A stretch of DNA of 64,000 nucleotides from Piscinibacter gummiphilus (lineage in GTDB: Bacteria; Pseudomonadota; Gammaproteobacteria; Burkholderiales; Burkholderiaceae_C), in contig NZ_CP136336.1 in assembly GCF_032681285.1 (NCBI RefSeq), forward strand, positions 1,475,001 through 1,539,000. The letters run 5' to 3'. Under the pieces are notes generated by a model, which searched no databases, was not told the origin of the DNA, and saw only the letters and a list, made by a program, of their open reading frames with translations. Both the position numbers and the translations under genes were made by a program. Shown here one piece after another: positions 56,534-64,000 of the stretch. Each line of letters opens with the position of its first letter. Position 1 is the stretch's first letter.

Positions 56534-57184
56534 TCAAAGCGTGTCGATTGGGCCGCCGTGCGCGTCGCCGCCGGCCTCGGGCGCCGGCTGGTTGAGCGCG
56601 AAGCGCTCGCGCGTGCCGGTGTAGAAGCTCGCGCCGAAGCGGCCCACGGGGAAGTACTCGGAGAGTTGCACGCGCCAGCGCTCGGTGTCGATCAGCCCCT
56701 CGCGGGCGTGCAGCCACAGCACGCGGCCGATGAAGATCTGCCGGCTCTCGGTTTCCAAGGTCTCCCACAGCTTGCACTCGAAGGCCACCGGCGCTTCGGC
56801 GATGCGCGGCGGCGCCACGCTGCGCGACGGCAGCGTCGTGAGGCCGACCTTTTCGAGCTCGCTCACGTTGCGCGGGTGGCGCTCGCCGCAGTGGTGCATC
56901 TGCCCGGCGATGGCCTCGTCGGCGATGTGCACCACGAACTCTCCGCTGCGCGCGATGTGCGCGGCGGTGTCCTTCAGCTCGCCGTCGCTCAGGCGGTTGA
57001 TGCTCACCATCACGATCGGGGGCTCCTCGCCCAGCATGTTGAACATGCTGAAGGGCGCCGCGTTGACCACGCCGTCTTCGCTGAGGGTGGTGATGAGCGC
57101 GATCGGCCGCGGCACGATCAGGCTGGCCATCAGCTTGTAGCGCTCGTAGGCGCCGATGGCGGAGAAATCGACTTCGGTGGTCAT
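56534..57184 (-). CDS. Flavin reductase-like FMN-binding protein
   Basis: 216 residues, the flavin-reductase domain fold: ASLIVPRPIALITTLSEDGVV, NAAPFSMFNMLGEEPPIVMV and KDTAAHIARSGEFVVHIADE. It may supply reduced FMN or act as a flavoenzyme itself. It overlaps the deacetylase gene by 4 bases, so the two act in one pathway. It converges with the DUF1989 gene with a 9-bp gap. Confidence 0.87.
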   Translation of the reverse strand: MTTEVDFSAIGAYERYKLMASLIVPRPIALITTLSEDGVVNAAPFSMFNMLGEEPPIVMVSINRLSDGELKDTAAHIARSGEFVVHIADEAIAGQMHHCGERHPRNVSELEKVGLTTLPSRSVAPPRIAEAPVAFECKLWETLETESRQIFIGRVLWLHAREGLIDTERWRVQLSEYFPVGRFGASFYTGTRERFALNQPAPEAGGDAHGGPIDTL

Positions 57185-58122
57185 GGCATGGCTTTCGGGA
57201 ACATCTCGCCCATGGCATCGGCCGCATCGCAGATGGCACCTGGCGTCGTGAACCACACATCGCCGTCATCGCGGGAGGCCACGAGGTGCTGCAAGGCGCG
57301 GCGCAGGTGGCGCAGGCGGTAGGGCTGGCCGACCAGGTAGGGGTGCAAGGCGATGCCCATCACCAGTGGCTGCGTGGCCGCCTGCTCGCGCATCTCGTCG
57401 AAGTTGTCGACGATCATCTGCGCGAAGTCCTTCGCGTCGAGGTGGCGGCCGACGATCATCGGGATGTCGTTCAGCTCTTGCGGATACGGAATGGACCACA
57501 GCGGCCCGTGCGTCGTGCGCAGGCGGGTCGGCTGGTCGTCGTGGCACCAGTTGAGCGTGTAGCGGTAGCCGTGTTCGGCCATCAGGTCCGGTGTGTGAAG
57601 GCTCTCCGAGATCCAGGGCGAGAGCCAGCCTGCCGGTGCAGCGCCTGACTTCTCTCGCATCTCATCGCGGCAATGCGCGATGAGCCGAGATTCCTCGTCA
57701 CGCGCCATGCCACCTTGCCGCTCGCTGTTGGTGTGCCCGTGGGCGACCAGCTCATCGCCGCGGGCCACGCAGGCAGCGACCAGTTCCGGCGCGTGCGCGT
57801 AGAGCGAGGTGTTGATGAGCGCGGCGGCAGGCAGCGCCAGGCTGTCGAAGAGGTCGAGGCAGCGCCACGCGCCGACGCGATTGCCATAGTCGCGCCAGCT
57901 GTGGTTCAGCACGTCGGGGTGCGGCAGGGGCAGCCCGATGCAGGCGCCGGGGCCGTCGGCGAAGGCGAAGTGCTCGATGTTGAGCGCGAGGTACACCGCC
58001 AGGCGGCTGCCGTTGGGCCAGCGGCCGGCGGGGCGCTGGCGGATGCCGCTGTAGTCGAAGCGCTCGTGGCTTGGCACAGGCCGCGGCTCGGCTGCGGCGG
58101 GTGGGCTTGTCGTATCGGTCAT
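57181..58122 (-). CDS. Polysaccharide deacetylase-family protein, PuuE allantoinase-like
   Basis: 313 residues. NodB-type barrel: LAVYLALNIEHFAF, DYGNRVGAWRCLDLFDSL, ELVAHGHTNSERQ, and the closing ALHPYLVGQPYRLRHL. The pattern resembles PuuE-type, metal-independent allantoinases more than chitin deacetylases. The classical metal-binding Asp-Asp/His-x3-His set is incomplete, as in PuuE. A ureide amidohydrolase role fits the deaminases and DUF1989 protein nearby but is inferred. ATG at 58122. Confidence 0.78.
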   Translation of the reverse strand: MTDTTSPPAAAEPRPVPSHERFDYSGIRQRPAGRWPNGSRLAVYLALNIEHFAFADGPGACIGLPLPHPDVLNHSWRDYGNRVGAWRCLDLFDSLALPAAALINTSLYAHAPELVAACVARGDELVAHGHTNSERQGGMARDEESRLIAHCRDEMREKSGAAPAGWLSPWISESLHTPDLMAEHGYRYTLNWCHDDQPTRLRTTHGPLWSIPYPQELNDIPMIVGRHLDAKDFAQMIVDNFDEMREQAATQPLVMGIALHPYLVGQPYRLRHLRRALQHLVASRDDGDVWFTTPGAICDAADAMGEMFPKAMP

Positions 58123-58175
58123 GGGCGCTTCGTCCGCAAGGCCTGTGCCAAGCCGGCGCGGCGCGCCTGCCGATG

Positions 58176-58697
58176 TCAGCCCTTGACCCGCAACTCGCCC
58201 AGGAAGTCTTTCTTGCCGATGGCGAGCCCACGGGCGCGCAGCAGGTCGTAGGCCGTGACGGCGTGGAAGTAGAAGTTGGGCAGGGCGTAGGACATCAGGT
58301 AGCCCTCGGCCAGGAACTCGCGGTGCACGCCCTTGAACTCGAAGTGCACGTCCTTGCCGACGAGGCTGTCGACCTCGGCGGGCGTGAGCGCGGCCAGGCC
58401 CTGGCGTGCCGCGTCGAGCTTCTCGAGCAGGCCGGCGAAGGTCTTGGGCGGCGCTTCGAGGCTCGGCGTGGCAAACCCTTCCCGCACCGCGTTGAGGGCA
58501 CCCCACGAATGCTCGGCGGCCGATTTGACCTGGTAGGTGAAGGGCAGCATGTCGGGCGCGAGGCGCGCCGCGATGATCTCGCGCTCGGCCACGCCGTGCT
58601 CGGCGCAGTGGGCCTCGGCCTTGCGCACGAGGTGGGTCACGGAGCCGAGCACCTGGAGCATGGGTTGCACGGTGGCGGCGTGGAGCGAGAAGGTCAT
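58176..58697 (-). CDS. DUF1993 family protein
   Basis: 173 residues. Four-helix layout similar to DinB-like proteins: VQPMLQVLGSVTHLVRKAEA, LAPDMLPFTYQVKSAAEH, HREFLAEGYLMSYALPNFYF and HAVTAYDLLRARG match DUF1993. The function is not established. GGAG lies 6 bases before the ATG. It is divergent from the DUF4126 gene and ends 53 bp before the deacetylase start. Confidence 0.82.
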   Translation of the reverse strand: MTFSLHAATVQPMLQVLGSVTHLVRKAEAHCAEHGVAEREIIAARLAPDMLPFTYQVKSAAEHSWGALNAVREGFATPSLEAPPKTFAGLLEKLDAARQGLAALTPAEVDSLVGKDVHFEFKGVHREFLAEGYLMSYALPNFYFHAVTAYDLLRARGLAIGKKDFLGELRVKG

Positions 58698-58824
58698 CGA
58701 GGACTCCGGTGGTCTGGAAGGAGCCGCGAGTCTGCCGGCCGGCGGTGCGCCCAGCAATCGTGGAGGCGACACGGGGAGCGCCGTTTGCTGGTGGCGAAAG
58801 GTCATCCCCAAGAGGAGAAGCCCG

Positions 58825-59292
58825 ATGAAGTTGCCGAGCCTGTTGTCTTCCGCCCTGATCGGCGCCGTCGCCAGCGCCCGATCCATGACACCCATGGGCA
58901 CGCTCGCGGCGGCGCGGCTGGCCGGTCGCCAGACGCCCGGGCAGCTCTACCTGCTGGACCATCCCGTGGTCAAGCTCGGCGGCCTTGCCCTCGGCGCGGG
59001 CGAGCTGCTCGGCGACAAGATGAAGACCGCGCCCGACCGCACCGTGTTCCTCGGCCTGCTCGCCCGCGTGATGAGTGCCGGCATCGCCGGCGCGGCGTTG
59101 GCTCCGCGGGGGCGCGAGCGCGCCGGCGCGGCCGTGGCGGTGGCCACTGCCGTGCCGCTCGCCTACCTGACGCTCGGTGTGCGCAAGCGCGCGATGGCGC
59201 GCATCGGCCAGACGCGCAGCGGCCTCATCGAAGACGCGCTCATCGTCGCGGCGGGCGCCGCGATGGTGGCGCTGTCGACCCGGCAGCGTTGA
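58825..59292 (+). CDS. DUF4126-like membrane protein
   Basis: 155 residues. It begins with a hydrophobic, signal-like segment (LLSSALIGAVASARSM). GGLALGAGELLGDKMKTAPDRT and LLARVMSAGIAGAAL, characteristic of DUF4126, follow, with three to four hydrophobic helices in all. AGGAG lies before the ATG at 58825. The function is unknown. Confidence 0.75.
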   Translation: MKLPSLLSSALIGAVASARSMTPMGTLAAARLAGRQTPGQLYLLDHPVVKLGGLALGAGELLGDKMKTAPDRTVFLGLLARVMSAGIAGAALAPRGRERAGAAVAVATAVPLAYLTLGVRKRAMARIGQTRSGLIEDALIVAAGAAMVALSTRQR

Positions 59293-59317
59293 CGGGCCTC
59301 GCAGGTGCCTGCGGGCG

Positions 59318-60424
59318 TCAGCCCAGCACCACCACGTGCCCGTCCTTCGGGTCGATGTGGCCGGCCACCAGGGCGTCGACCAGGTCCTGCCCGGCGCCGA
59401 AGCCCTTGTGTTCCTTCACGCCCATCCACGGCTTGCTCGCATCGCTCACGCGGCGGATGAAGGCGAGCTGCGCTTCGTTGAACTTGCGCGTGACCTCGGC
59501 AGCGCCCCAATCGGCGTTGCGCTTCTTGATCTGGTAGGGCGCGAAGTAGGGCTGCGGTTTTGGGCCCGGCACTTCGGGGGCGTTGCCCAGGTGGTCGTGC
59601 GACTGGGCCGAGCCGGCGTAGCAGCTGTAGGTGAGCGAGGCGCCGAAGTGCTCGTGCATGCGGCGGCGCAGCTCGTTGTCGCCGGCGAAGTCGACATAGA
59701 TCGTGGGGATCGTCTTGTCGAGCGATTCAAGCGCCTTGTAGTCCACCGTGCGGTGGTAGCAGCCGAGGCCCTCGACGAAGCCGGTGTTGCCGCTGGAGGT
59801 GAGGCCGACGAGGCTCAGGTTCTTCAGGTCCTGGAAGCAGAACACGGTGCCGTAGGCCGTCTTGCTGGAGGCGCTGGAGACGACGATCTGCTTCGCGCCG
59901 AAGAAGCTGTTGTCTTCGAGGAAGTCGGCCAGCATGAACGACGTGATGAAGAGCGGGCGCGTCAGCATCTGGTAGTTCTCGTCGGCGGCGCGGTAGGCGG
60001 CGTCGGTCGTCACGCGCTGGTACTGGTTGTAGGCCGAGGTGAGCTCCAGGCGGTGCGGCGCGCCGTCGTAGAAGCCGCGCTCGCTCACGCGCACGGGCTG
60101 CATGACGACGTGGCTCGCGATGGGCCAGAAGCCATAGAAGCGCTCGCCGACGGCGAGGCCCTCGACGGTCGTCTCCACGATCTCGGCGAAGCCCCAGGCC
60201 GGCATGTGGAACCAGGCATCGTCGCCGGTGGGGTAGAAGCTCCAGTAGCGCAGGTGCGGCACCTCGCCGAAGGCGGCGTAGGTGATGTTGTTCGACGTCA
60301 CGGCCACGCGGTCGATCTTGAGCAGCGCTTCGCCGGGCTGGAGGGTGGGAATGGGCTTCTCGACCACGCGGGTGCGGCCGAGGTTCTTCTTGTCGCTTTG
60401 CAGCTGGGTGAGGGTGCTGGTCAT
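59318..60424 (-). CDS. DUF2855 family MDR-like oxidoreductase
   Basis: 368 residues, distantly like medium-chain (quinone) reductases: GEALLKIDRVAVTSNNITYA at the N-terminus, FMLADFLEDN, and a nucleotide-binding-like IVVSSASSKTAYGTVFCF. It matches DUF2855, whose substrate is unknown. AGGAGA lies before the ATG. Divergent from the TetR gene across 79 bp, so it is the probable target of that regulator. Confidence 0.82.
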   Translation of the reverse strand: MTSTLTQLQSDKKNLGRTRVVEKPIPTLQPGEALLKIDRVAVTSNNITYAAFGEVPHLRYWSFYPTGDDAWFHMPAWGFAEIVETTVEGLAVGERFYGFWPIASHVVMQPVRVSERGFYDGAPHRLELTSAYNQYQRVTTDAAYRAADENYQMLTRPLFITSFMLADFLEDNSFFGAKQIVVSSASSKTAYGTVFCFQDLKNLSLVGLTSSGNTGFVEGLGCYHRTVDYKALESLDKTIPTIYVDFAGDNELRRRMHEHFGASLTYSCYAGSAQSHDHLGNAPEVPGPKPQPYFAPYQIKKRNADWGAAEVTRKFNEAQLAFIRRVSDASKPWMGVKEHKGFGAGQDLVDALVAGHIDPKDGHVVVLG

Positions 60425-60503
60425 GGCCGTCTCCTGGCGTCTCGTATGGGATAGCCAAAACTGTAGGAGGGCTCGACACTGTGCGGGTTCGGAAACCGCC
60501 CGC

Positions 60504-61154
60504 ATGAGCTCACCCCGCGCCACGCCCCCCGCCGACCCCAAGGCCAAGCCCCTGAAACGGCCGACGCAAGCCCGCGCCAAGGTCACGGTGCAGGCCATCT
60601 TCGATGCCTTTGTTCGGATTTGGCAGCGCGATGGCTGGGCCCGGCTCACCACCCGCGCGGTGGCGCTGGAGGCCGGCATTGCAGTGGGCACGCTGTACGA
60701 CTACTTCCCGAGCAAGGCGGCGCTGCAATCGGGCTACGTGCGCCACTGCATCGAGGCGCTGATCCACGCCGTCGACGCGCAGGCGGTGCAGCCGTCATCG
60801 CTCACCTGGCGCGAGCGCCTGCACGTGCTGGTGGAGCTTGCCTGCGGCGTGAGCGCCGAGCCGCCGTCATGGTTCCACCCCGACATGCTGGCCATCGAGC
60901 CGCAGGTGGCCGAACCCAAGCACCAGCGGCGCGCGCACGAGGAGCTGTGCGCGATGTGGCAGCGTGTGTTCGACGCCTGCGCCGACCTGCCGCGGCGCCC
61001 CTCGCCCGAGACGGTGCAGGCGCTGCACCTCGCGGTGTGGGGCGGGCGCCGCTATGCCATGCTCGTGCGGCTCGACGACGCGCAAATGCGCCACTGGGCC
61101 GCCGAGATGGAGCATCTGTGCCAGCTCGCCGTTCTCAACCAGGAAACGCCATGA
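60504..61154 (+). CDS. TetR-family transcriptional regulator
   Basis: 216 residues. The TetR helix-turn-helix is visible: AIFDAFVRIWQRDGWARLTT, then VALEAGIAVGTLYDYFPSK. The helical C-terminal ligand domain follows. It overlaps the NIPSNAP gene by 4 bases and is divergent from the DUF2855 oxidoreductase. Confidence 0.9.
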   Translation: MSSPRATPPADPKAKPLKRPTQARAKVTVQAIFDAFVRIWQRDGWARLTTRAVALEAGIAVGTLYDYFPSKAALQSGYVRHCIEALIHAVDAQAVQPSSLTWRERLHVLVELACGVSAEPPSWFHPDMLAIEPQVAEPKHQRRAHEELCAMWQRVFDACADLPRRPSPETVQALHLAVWGGRRYAMLVRLDDAQMRHWAAEMEHLCQLAVLNQETP

Positions 61155-61459
61155 TCACCGTCTACCTGCGCTACGTCATCGACCCGTACAAGCTCAAGGA
61201 GTTCGAGCACTACAGCAAGCTCTGGATTCCACTGATCGAGAAGTTCGGCGGCACCTACCACGGCTGTTTCCTGCCCTCGGAAGGGGCCAACAACATCGCG
61301 GTAACGCTGTTCTCCTTCCCCTCGCTGGCCGAATACGAGCAGTACCGCAAGAAGTCGTTCAAGGATGCGGATTGCCAGGTGGCCTTCCAGTACGCCAACG
61401 ACACGCGCTGCTTCCTGAGCTACGAGCGCAGCTTCATGCGCCCCGTGTTCAAGGCCTGA
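61151..61459 (+). CDS. NIPSNAP family protein
   Basis: 102 residues, a single ferredoxin-like alpha/beta domain: VYLRYVIDPYKLKEFEHYSK, FGGTYHGCFLPSEGANN and YEQYRKKSFKD. NIPSNAP domains are of unclear biochemical function. Translation is coupled to the TetR gene through ATGA. Confidence 0.88.
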   Translation: MITVYLRYVIDPYKLKEFEHYSKLWIPLIEKFGGTYHGCFLPSEGANNIAVTLFSFPSLAEYEQYRKKSFKDADCQVAFQYANDTRCFLSYERSFMRPVFKA

Positions 61460-61576
61460 GCGCCAGCCCGGCAGCAGCTTGCGGTGCAGGCCTACACGCG
61501 CTGTTGGCCGCTTCTGATCGAAGGCCCGCGCGGTGCTGCCCAGAATGCGATCACCCTAGCTCGTAAGGAGACTCGC

Positions 61577-61873
61577 ATGAACGCAAACACCTTGTTGGCC
61601 GGTCTTGTGGCGGCTGCTTCCGTCGGCCTCGCTGGCTGCGATGTGCAGAAGACCCAGGAAGGCGATGTGACGCTTCCGAAGTACGAAGTGGCCAAGAAGC
61701 AGGACGGCGACGTCACGCTGCCGAAGTACGACGTGACCGCGCCCGACGTGAAGGTCACGCAGAAGGAAACCGAGGTCACCGTGCCCAAGATCAAGACCGA
61801 GAAGGAAACGATCACGGTGCCGTCTGTCGATGTGAAGACCGGCCAAGAGAAGGCCGCTGAGCAAGGCAAGTAA
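61577..61873 (+). CDS. Small repeat lipoprotein (DVTLPKY repeats)
   Basis: 98 residues. A lipoprotein signal with VGLAGC is followed by a charged, strand-like repeat region: EGDVTLPKYEVAKK and DGDVTLPKYDVTA, then TEVTVPKIKTEK and ETITVPSVDVKTG. About four degenerate 14-residue units of Val/Thr-Pro-Lys. No other domain. AAGGAG lies before the ATG. Probably an extended surface or periplasmic lipoprotein; I do not recognise a characterised family. Confidence 0.8.
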   Translation: MNANTLLAGLVAAASVGLAGCDVQKTQEGDVTLPKYEVAKKQDGDVTLPKYDVTAPDVKVTQKETEVTVPKIKTEKETITVPSVDVKTGQEKAAEQGK

Positions 61874-61880
61874 TCCACCG

Positions 61881-61918
61881 CACACCGTGCGGCCACCACC
61901 GGTCGGCCGCATGGTGTG
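61881..61918. terminator. Bidirectional terminator hairpin
   Basis: 14-bp stem (CACACCGTGCGGCC with GGCCGCATGGTGTG, one G-T pair) and a 10-base loop. It lies between the stop codons of the convergent lipoprotein and GGDEF genes and would stop transcription from both sides. Confidence 0.75.
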
Positions 61919-61929
61919 AGCGTGACGCG

Positions 61930-63057
61930 TTACTTCTCGATCCGGTTGCGCCCGTTTCGCTTCGCGGCGTAACAGAGCTGGTCAGCCAGCTCCAGCGTGT
62001 GCGCGACCGCATCGTCTTTCGCGTGCTGCGCAACACCGGCCGAGAAGGTGATGGTGAGCCCCTCCGGCGGGGGCGATGAAGGCTGAGCCTCCAGCATCGC
62101 TTTCAGCCGCTGCAGGCCATTCACGCCGTCGGGTAGGGAGGTGGCGGGCATGAGCACCACGAACTCCTCGCCGCCCCATCGTCCGACGATGTCGGACGCG
62201 CGCATGAAGGTTTTCGCCTGCGTCGCAAACCACTTGAGCACTGCATCGCCCGTGGCGTGGCCGTGGGTGTCGTTGATCCGCTTGAAGTTGTCGAGGTCGA
62301 TCAGTGCCACGCACCAGGGCACTTGCGATCGCTGAGAGCGCAGGCCTTCGGCGTCGAGTGCCTGTTGCAGGAATCGGCGGTTGGGCAGGCCGGTCAGCTC
62401 GTCCAGCGTCGCCAGTTGCTCGATGCGCGCGAGGGCCTGCTGAAGGTCCTGCTTCTGGGTCCGGATGCGCTCGCGCATCCGGTTCACTCGCATGGTGTTG
62501 ATGACGATGCCCACGACGATCAGCACGAGGAAGATGAAAAGCAGCAGATCGTCGGCGGCCTGGTAGCGGACAGGGTCGACCAGGCATTGCCGGACCATCG
62601 TCACCGCGAAGACCAGGATGGAGTACGCCGCGCAATAGACGGCAGGGCGGGAGTCGATGCCGAAGATGCCGAACGAGAGGGCCAGCGCCTGCATCAAGGT
62701 GACCACCGCGTGCGAGGTGCCGGCCAGCGTGTAGGCCCAGGCCGCGACGGTGCTGGCGAGCAGCATCTGCGGCAAGGTCAGCGAGGGGTCGTGCAACTTC
62801 TCGGTGACGCGTGTCTGGATCAGCACGAGCGGAATCGAAAAGCCGATCACCGAGACGATCGTCCAGGCCCAGAGCCCATCGCGGTCGACGGTGCCCAGCC
62901 ACGCCCCCGTGTGCATGGCGGCCACGCCTGCGAGCAGCAGGGACAGTGCCAGCAGCGCCTGGGCGACTCGGGCGCGTTGGGAATGGGAAGTAGACGTGGG
63001 CGTGTTGTCGCCAGCGTCGCCGGGCGGCTCATCGCGCCAGGCGTGGTCGTTTGCCAT
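61930..63057 (-). CDS. Membrane GGDEF diguanylate cyclase
   Basis: 375 residues. About six N-terminal transmembrane helices (ALLALSLLLAGVAAMHTG through LLLFIFLVLIVVGIVI) precede a coiled coil and a GGDEF domain. The active site is WGGEEF, with LIDLDNFKRINDTHGHATGD and LDELTGLPNRRFLQQAL before it. It makes c-di-GMP in response to a membrane signal. I chose the ATG at 63057 over a TTG seven codons earlier. Confidence 0.93.
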   Translation of the reverse strand: MANDHAWRDEPPGDAGDNTPTSTSHSQRARVAQALLALSLLLAGVAAMHTGAWLGTVDRDGLWAWTIVSVIGFSIPLVLIQTRVTEKLHDPSLTLPQMLLASTVAAWAYTLAGTSHAVVTLMQALALSFGIFGIDSRPAVYCAAYSILVFAVTMVRQCLVDPVRYQAADDLLLFIFLVLIVVGIVINTMRVNRMRERIRTQKQDLQQALARIEQLATLDELTGLPNRRFLQQALDAEGLRSQRSQVPWCVALIDLDNFKRINDTHGHATGDAVLKWFATQAKTFMRASDIVGRWGGEEFVVLMPATSLPDGVNGLQRLKAMLEAQPSSPPPEGLTITFSAGVAQHAKDDAVAHTLELADQLCYAAKRNGRNRIEK

Positions 63058-63205
63058 GGGTACTGCCGGGGTGGACAAACGAAAGCGTCTGACCGTGTAT
63101 GCCTGAGGGGGCGTTCAGTCTACGTCGCACACCTCTCGCATGGGGGTGTGGTCCTGCGGATTTGTCCTCAAACCGAAGCCTGCCGCCGCGTCCGGAGCGT
63201 GGCCC

Positions 63206-64000
63206 TCAGGACGGCTGGGCCGGCGGAACGACCGCCGGGAACGGACCGGCCTTCGCACCCGCTGCGGCCACACCCGGCTGCGCCGCGCTCGTCGCATCAT
63301 TGGCCGCCGCACCGAAGCGCAGCGTGACGCCGAAGCCGCGGCCGTCGAGGCCGGTGCCGGTTTCCAGCGCTGCGTCGTGCAGGCTCGCGATGCGCGACAC
63401 CAGCGACAGGCCGATGCCGCTGCCGCGGCCGGGCGTGCCGGGCACGCGGTAGAAGCGGTCGAAGATGCGGCCGTGCTCTTGCTCGGGCACGCCGGGGCCG
63501 TCGTCGCGCACGCTCAGCACGACATGGCGCTGGCCGTGCATCTCCTGCTCGCGGCACACCACTTCCACGCGGGCCCCCGCGCCGGCATAGCGCAGCGCGT
63601 TGTCGATCAGGTTGCGCATCAGCACGCCCACCGTGTCGACGTCGACCCGCGCGTGGCAGGGTTCGGCGCGCAACTGCAGGCGCTGGCTGGCGGCCTGTGC
63701 GGTGCCGTCGTAGTCGCGCACCACCAGCGAGACGATCTCGTGCAGCGGCACCGGCGGGCGCCCGCCCGGGTGTTCGATGGCATCGAGGCGGGCCAGGTCG
63801 AGCAGCTGCTCGGTGAGGCGCGCGGTGCGCTCGATGCCGCTGATGAGCGGCGCGAGCGAGGCGTGGCTTTCTTCGAGCGTGCTGGCCGACTTCACCAGCT
63901 GCGCCTGCGCCATCAGCGCCGCCAGCGGCGTGCGCAGTTCGTGCGCTGCATCGGCGAGGAAGCGGCGTTCGCCCTGCAGCGCGGTTTCGAGCCGCAGCAG
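63206..64000 (-). CDS. Sensor histidine kinase, C-terminal part (5' truncated)
   Basis: The frame is open to the right window edge, so only the last 264 codons are visible. It contains the H-box FLADAAHELRTPLAALM, the N-box LMRNLIDNALRYA, the G1 box DDGPGVPEQ and the G2 box GSGIGLSLVSRIA. It resembles QseC/TctE-type kinases. An Ala/Pro-rich tail ends the protein. The partner regulator is outside the window or absent. Confidence 0.9.
   Translation of the reverse strand: MLRLETALQGERRFLADAAHELRTPLAALMAQAQLVKSASTLEESHASLAPLISGIERTARLTEQLLDLARLDAIEHPGGRPPVPLHEIVSLVVRDYDGTAQAASQRLQLRAEPCHARVDVDTVGVLMRNLIDNALRYAGAGARVEVVCREQEMHGQRHVVLSVRDDGPGVPEQEHGRIFDRFYRVPGTPGRGSGIGLSLVSRIASLHDAALETGTGLDGRGFGVTLRFGAAANDATSAAQPGVAAAGAKAGPFPAVVPPAQPS

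Noticed and set aside
57181..58962. Apparent 593-codon protein ending in the deacetylase domain
   Set aside because: The N-terminal 280 codons are an out-of-frame reading of the DUF1993 gene and spacer. The deacetylase begins at the ATG at 58122.

Overview
The window is a GC-rich, densely coding stretch of a betaproteobacterial chromosome. The flagellar gene order, the Bug-type (TctC) receptor and the general protein make-up point to Burkholderiales, probably the Rubrivivax/Leptothrix/Rhizobacter (Sphaerotilaceae) group. That placement is inference; there is no rRNA, tRNA, phage, IS or CRISPR array to anchor it.

Region 1 (1-11426) is a flagellar export and switch cluster, fliHIJK-fliLMNOPQR-flhBA, all on the plus strand and often overlapping by a few bases. 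An outer-membrane protein gene follows, then a 663-bp near-perfect inverted repeat (12283-12945). The rest of the late flagellar set, flhF-flhG-fliA plus a soluble chemoreceptor, appears only at 35683-40319. The intervening 24 kb looks like an insertion into an ancestral flhBAFG-fliA block. Both halves carry the same sigma-28-like promoter.

Region 2 (12958-21788, minus strand) is the most unusual part. A 1990-residue hybrid kinase (Ser/Thr kinase fold, AAA ATPase, TPR-like helices, GAF, PAS, Hpt, CheA-type ATPase, no CheW domain) heads a row with a membrane-anchored mini-chemoreceptor, two CheX-type phosphatase proteins (one with a degenerate receiver) and a CheY. No cheW, cheR, cheB or cheZ is present. 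Sigma-28-like promoters precede the kinase and the mini-receptor. I propose a non-canonical chemosensory cassette feeding the flagellum.

Region 3 (21896-35271) is a beta-glucan utilisation locus. It holds two secreted GH16 glucanases, a GH1 beta-glucosidase, a lipoprotein clan GH-A glycosidase, a MalEFGK-type sugar ABC transporter, an AraC-type and a LacI-type regulator, and three related beta-rich accessory proteins. Two perfect copies and one imperfect copy of a 14-bp palindrome sit before the transporter, the GH1 gene and lacI, defining a likely LacI regulon.

Region 4 (40414-46176) is mixed: a methyltransferase, an RCC1-repeat membrane protein, two small ORFs, a YdeI-family protein, a MerR/SRPBCC pair with a classic MerR dyad promoter, and a PAS-GGDEF cyclase.

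Region 5 (46196-58697) is a nitrogen-compound catabolic island. It contains a Pot-type ABC importer, a BMP-type binding protein, a guanine-deaminase-like CDA-fold enzyme, a metal-dependent amidohydrolase, a DUF1989 protein, a PuuE-like deacetylase, a flavin reductase and a FadR/FCD-type GntR regulator with GTATAC-centred boxes. A purine, ureide or guanidino substrate is likely.

Region 6 (58825-64000) holds small metabolic and regulatory genes (DUF4126, DUF2855 oxidoreductase, TetR, NIPSNAP), a repeat-containing lipoprotein, a membrane GGDEF protein and the C-terminal part of a sensor kinase cut by the window end.
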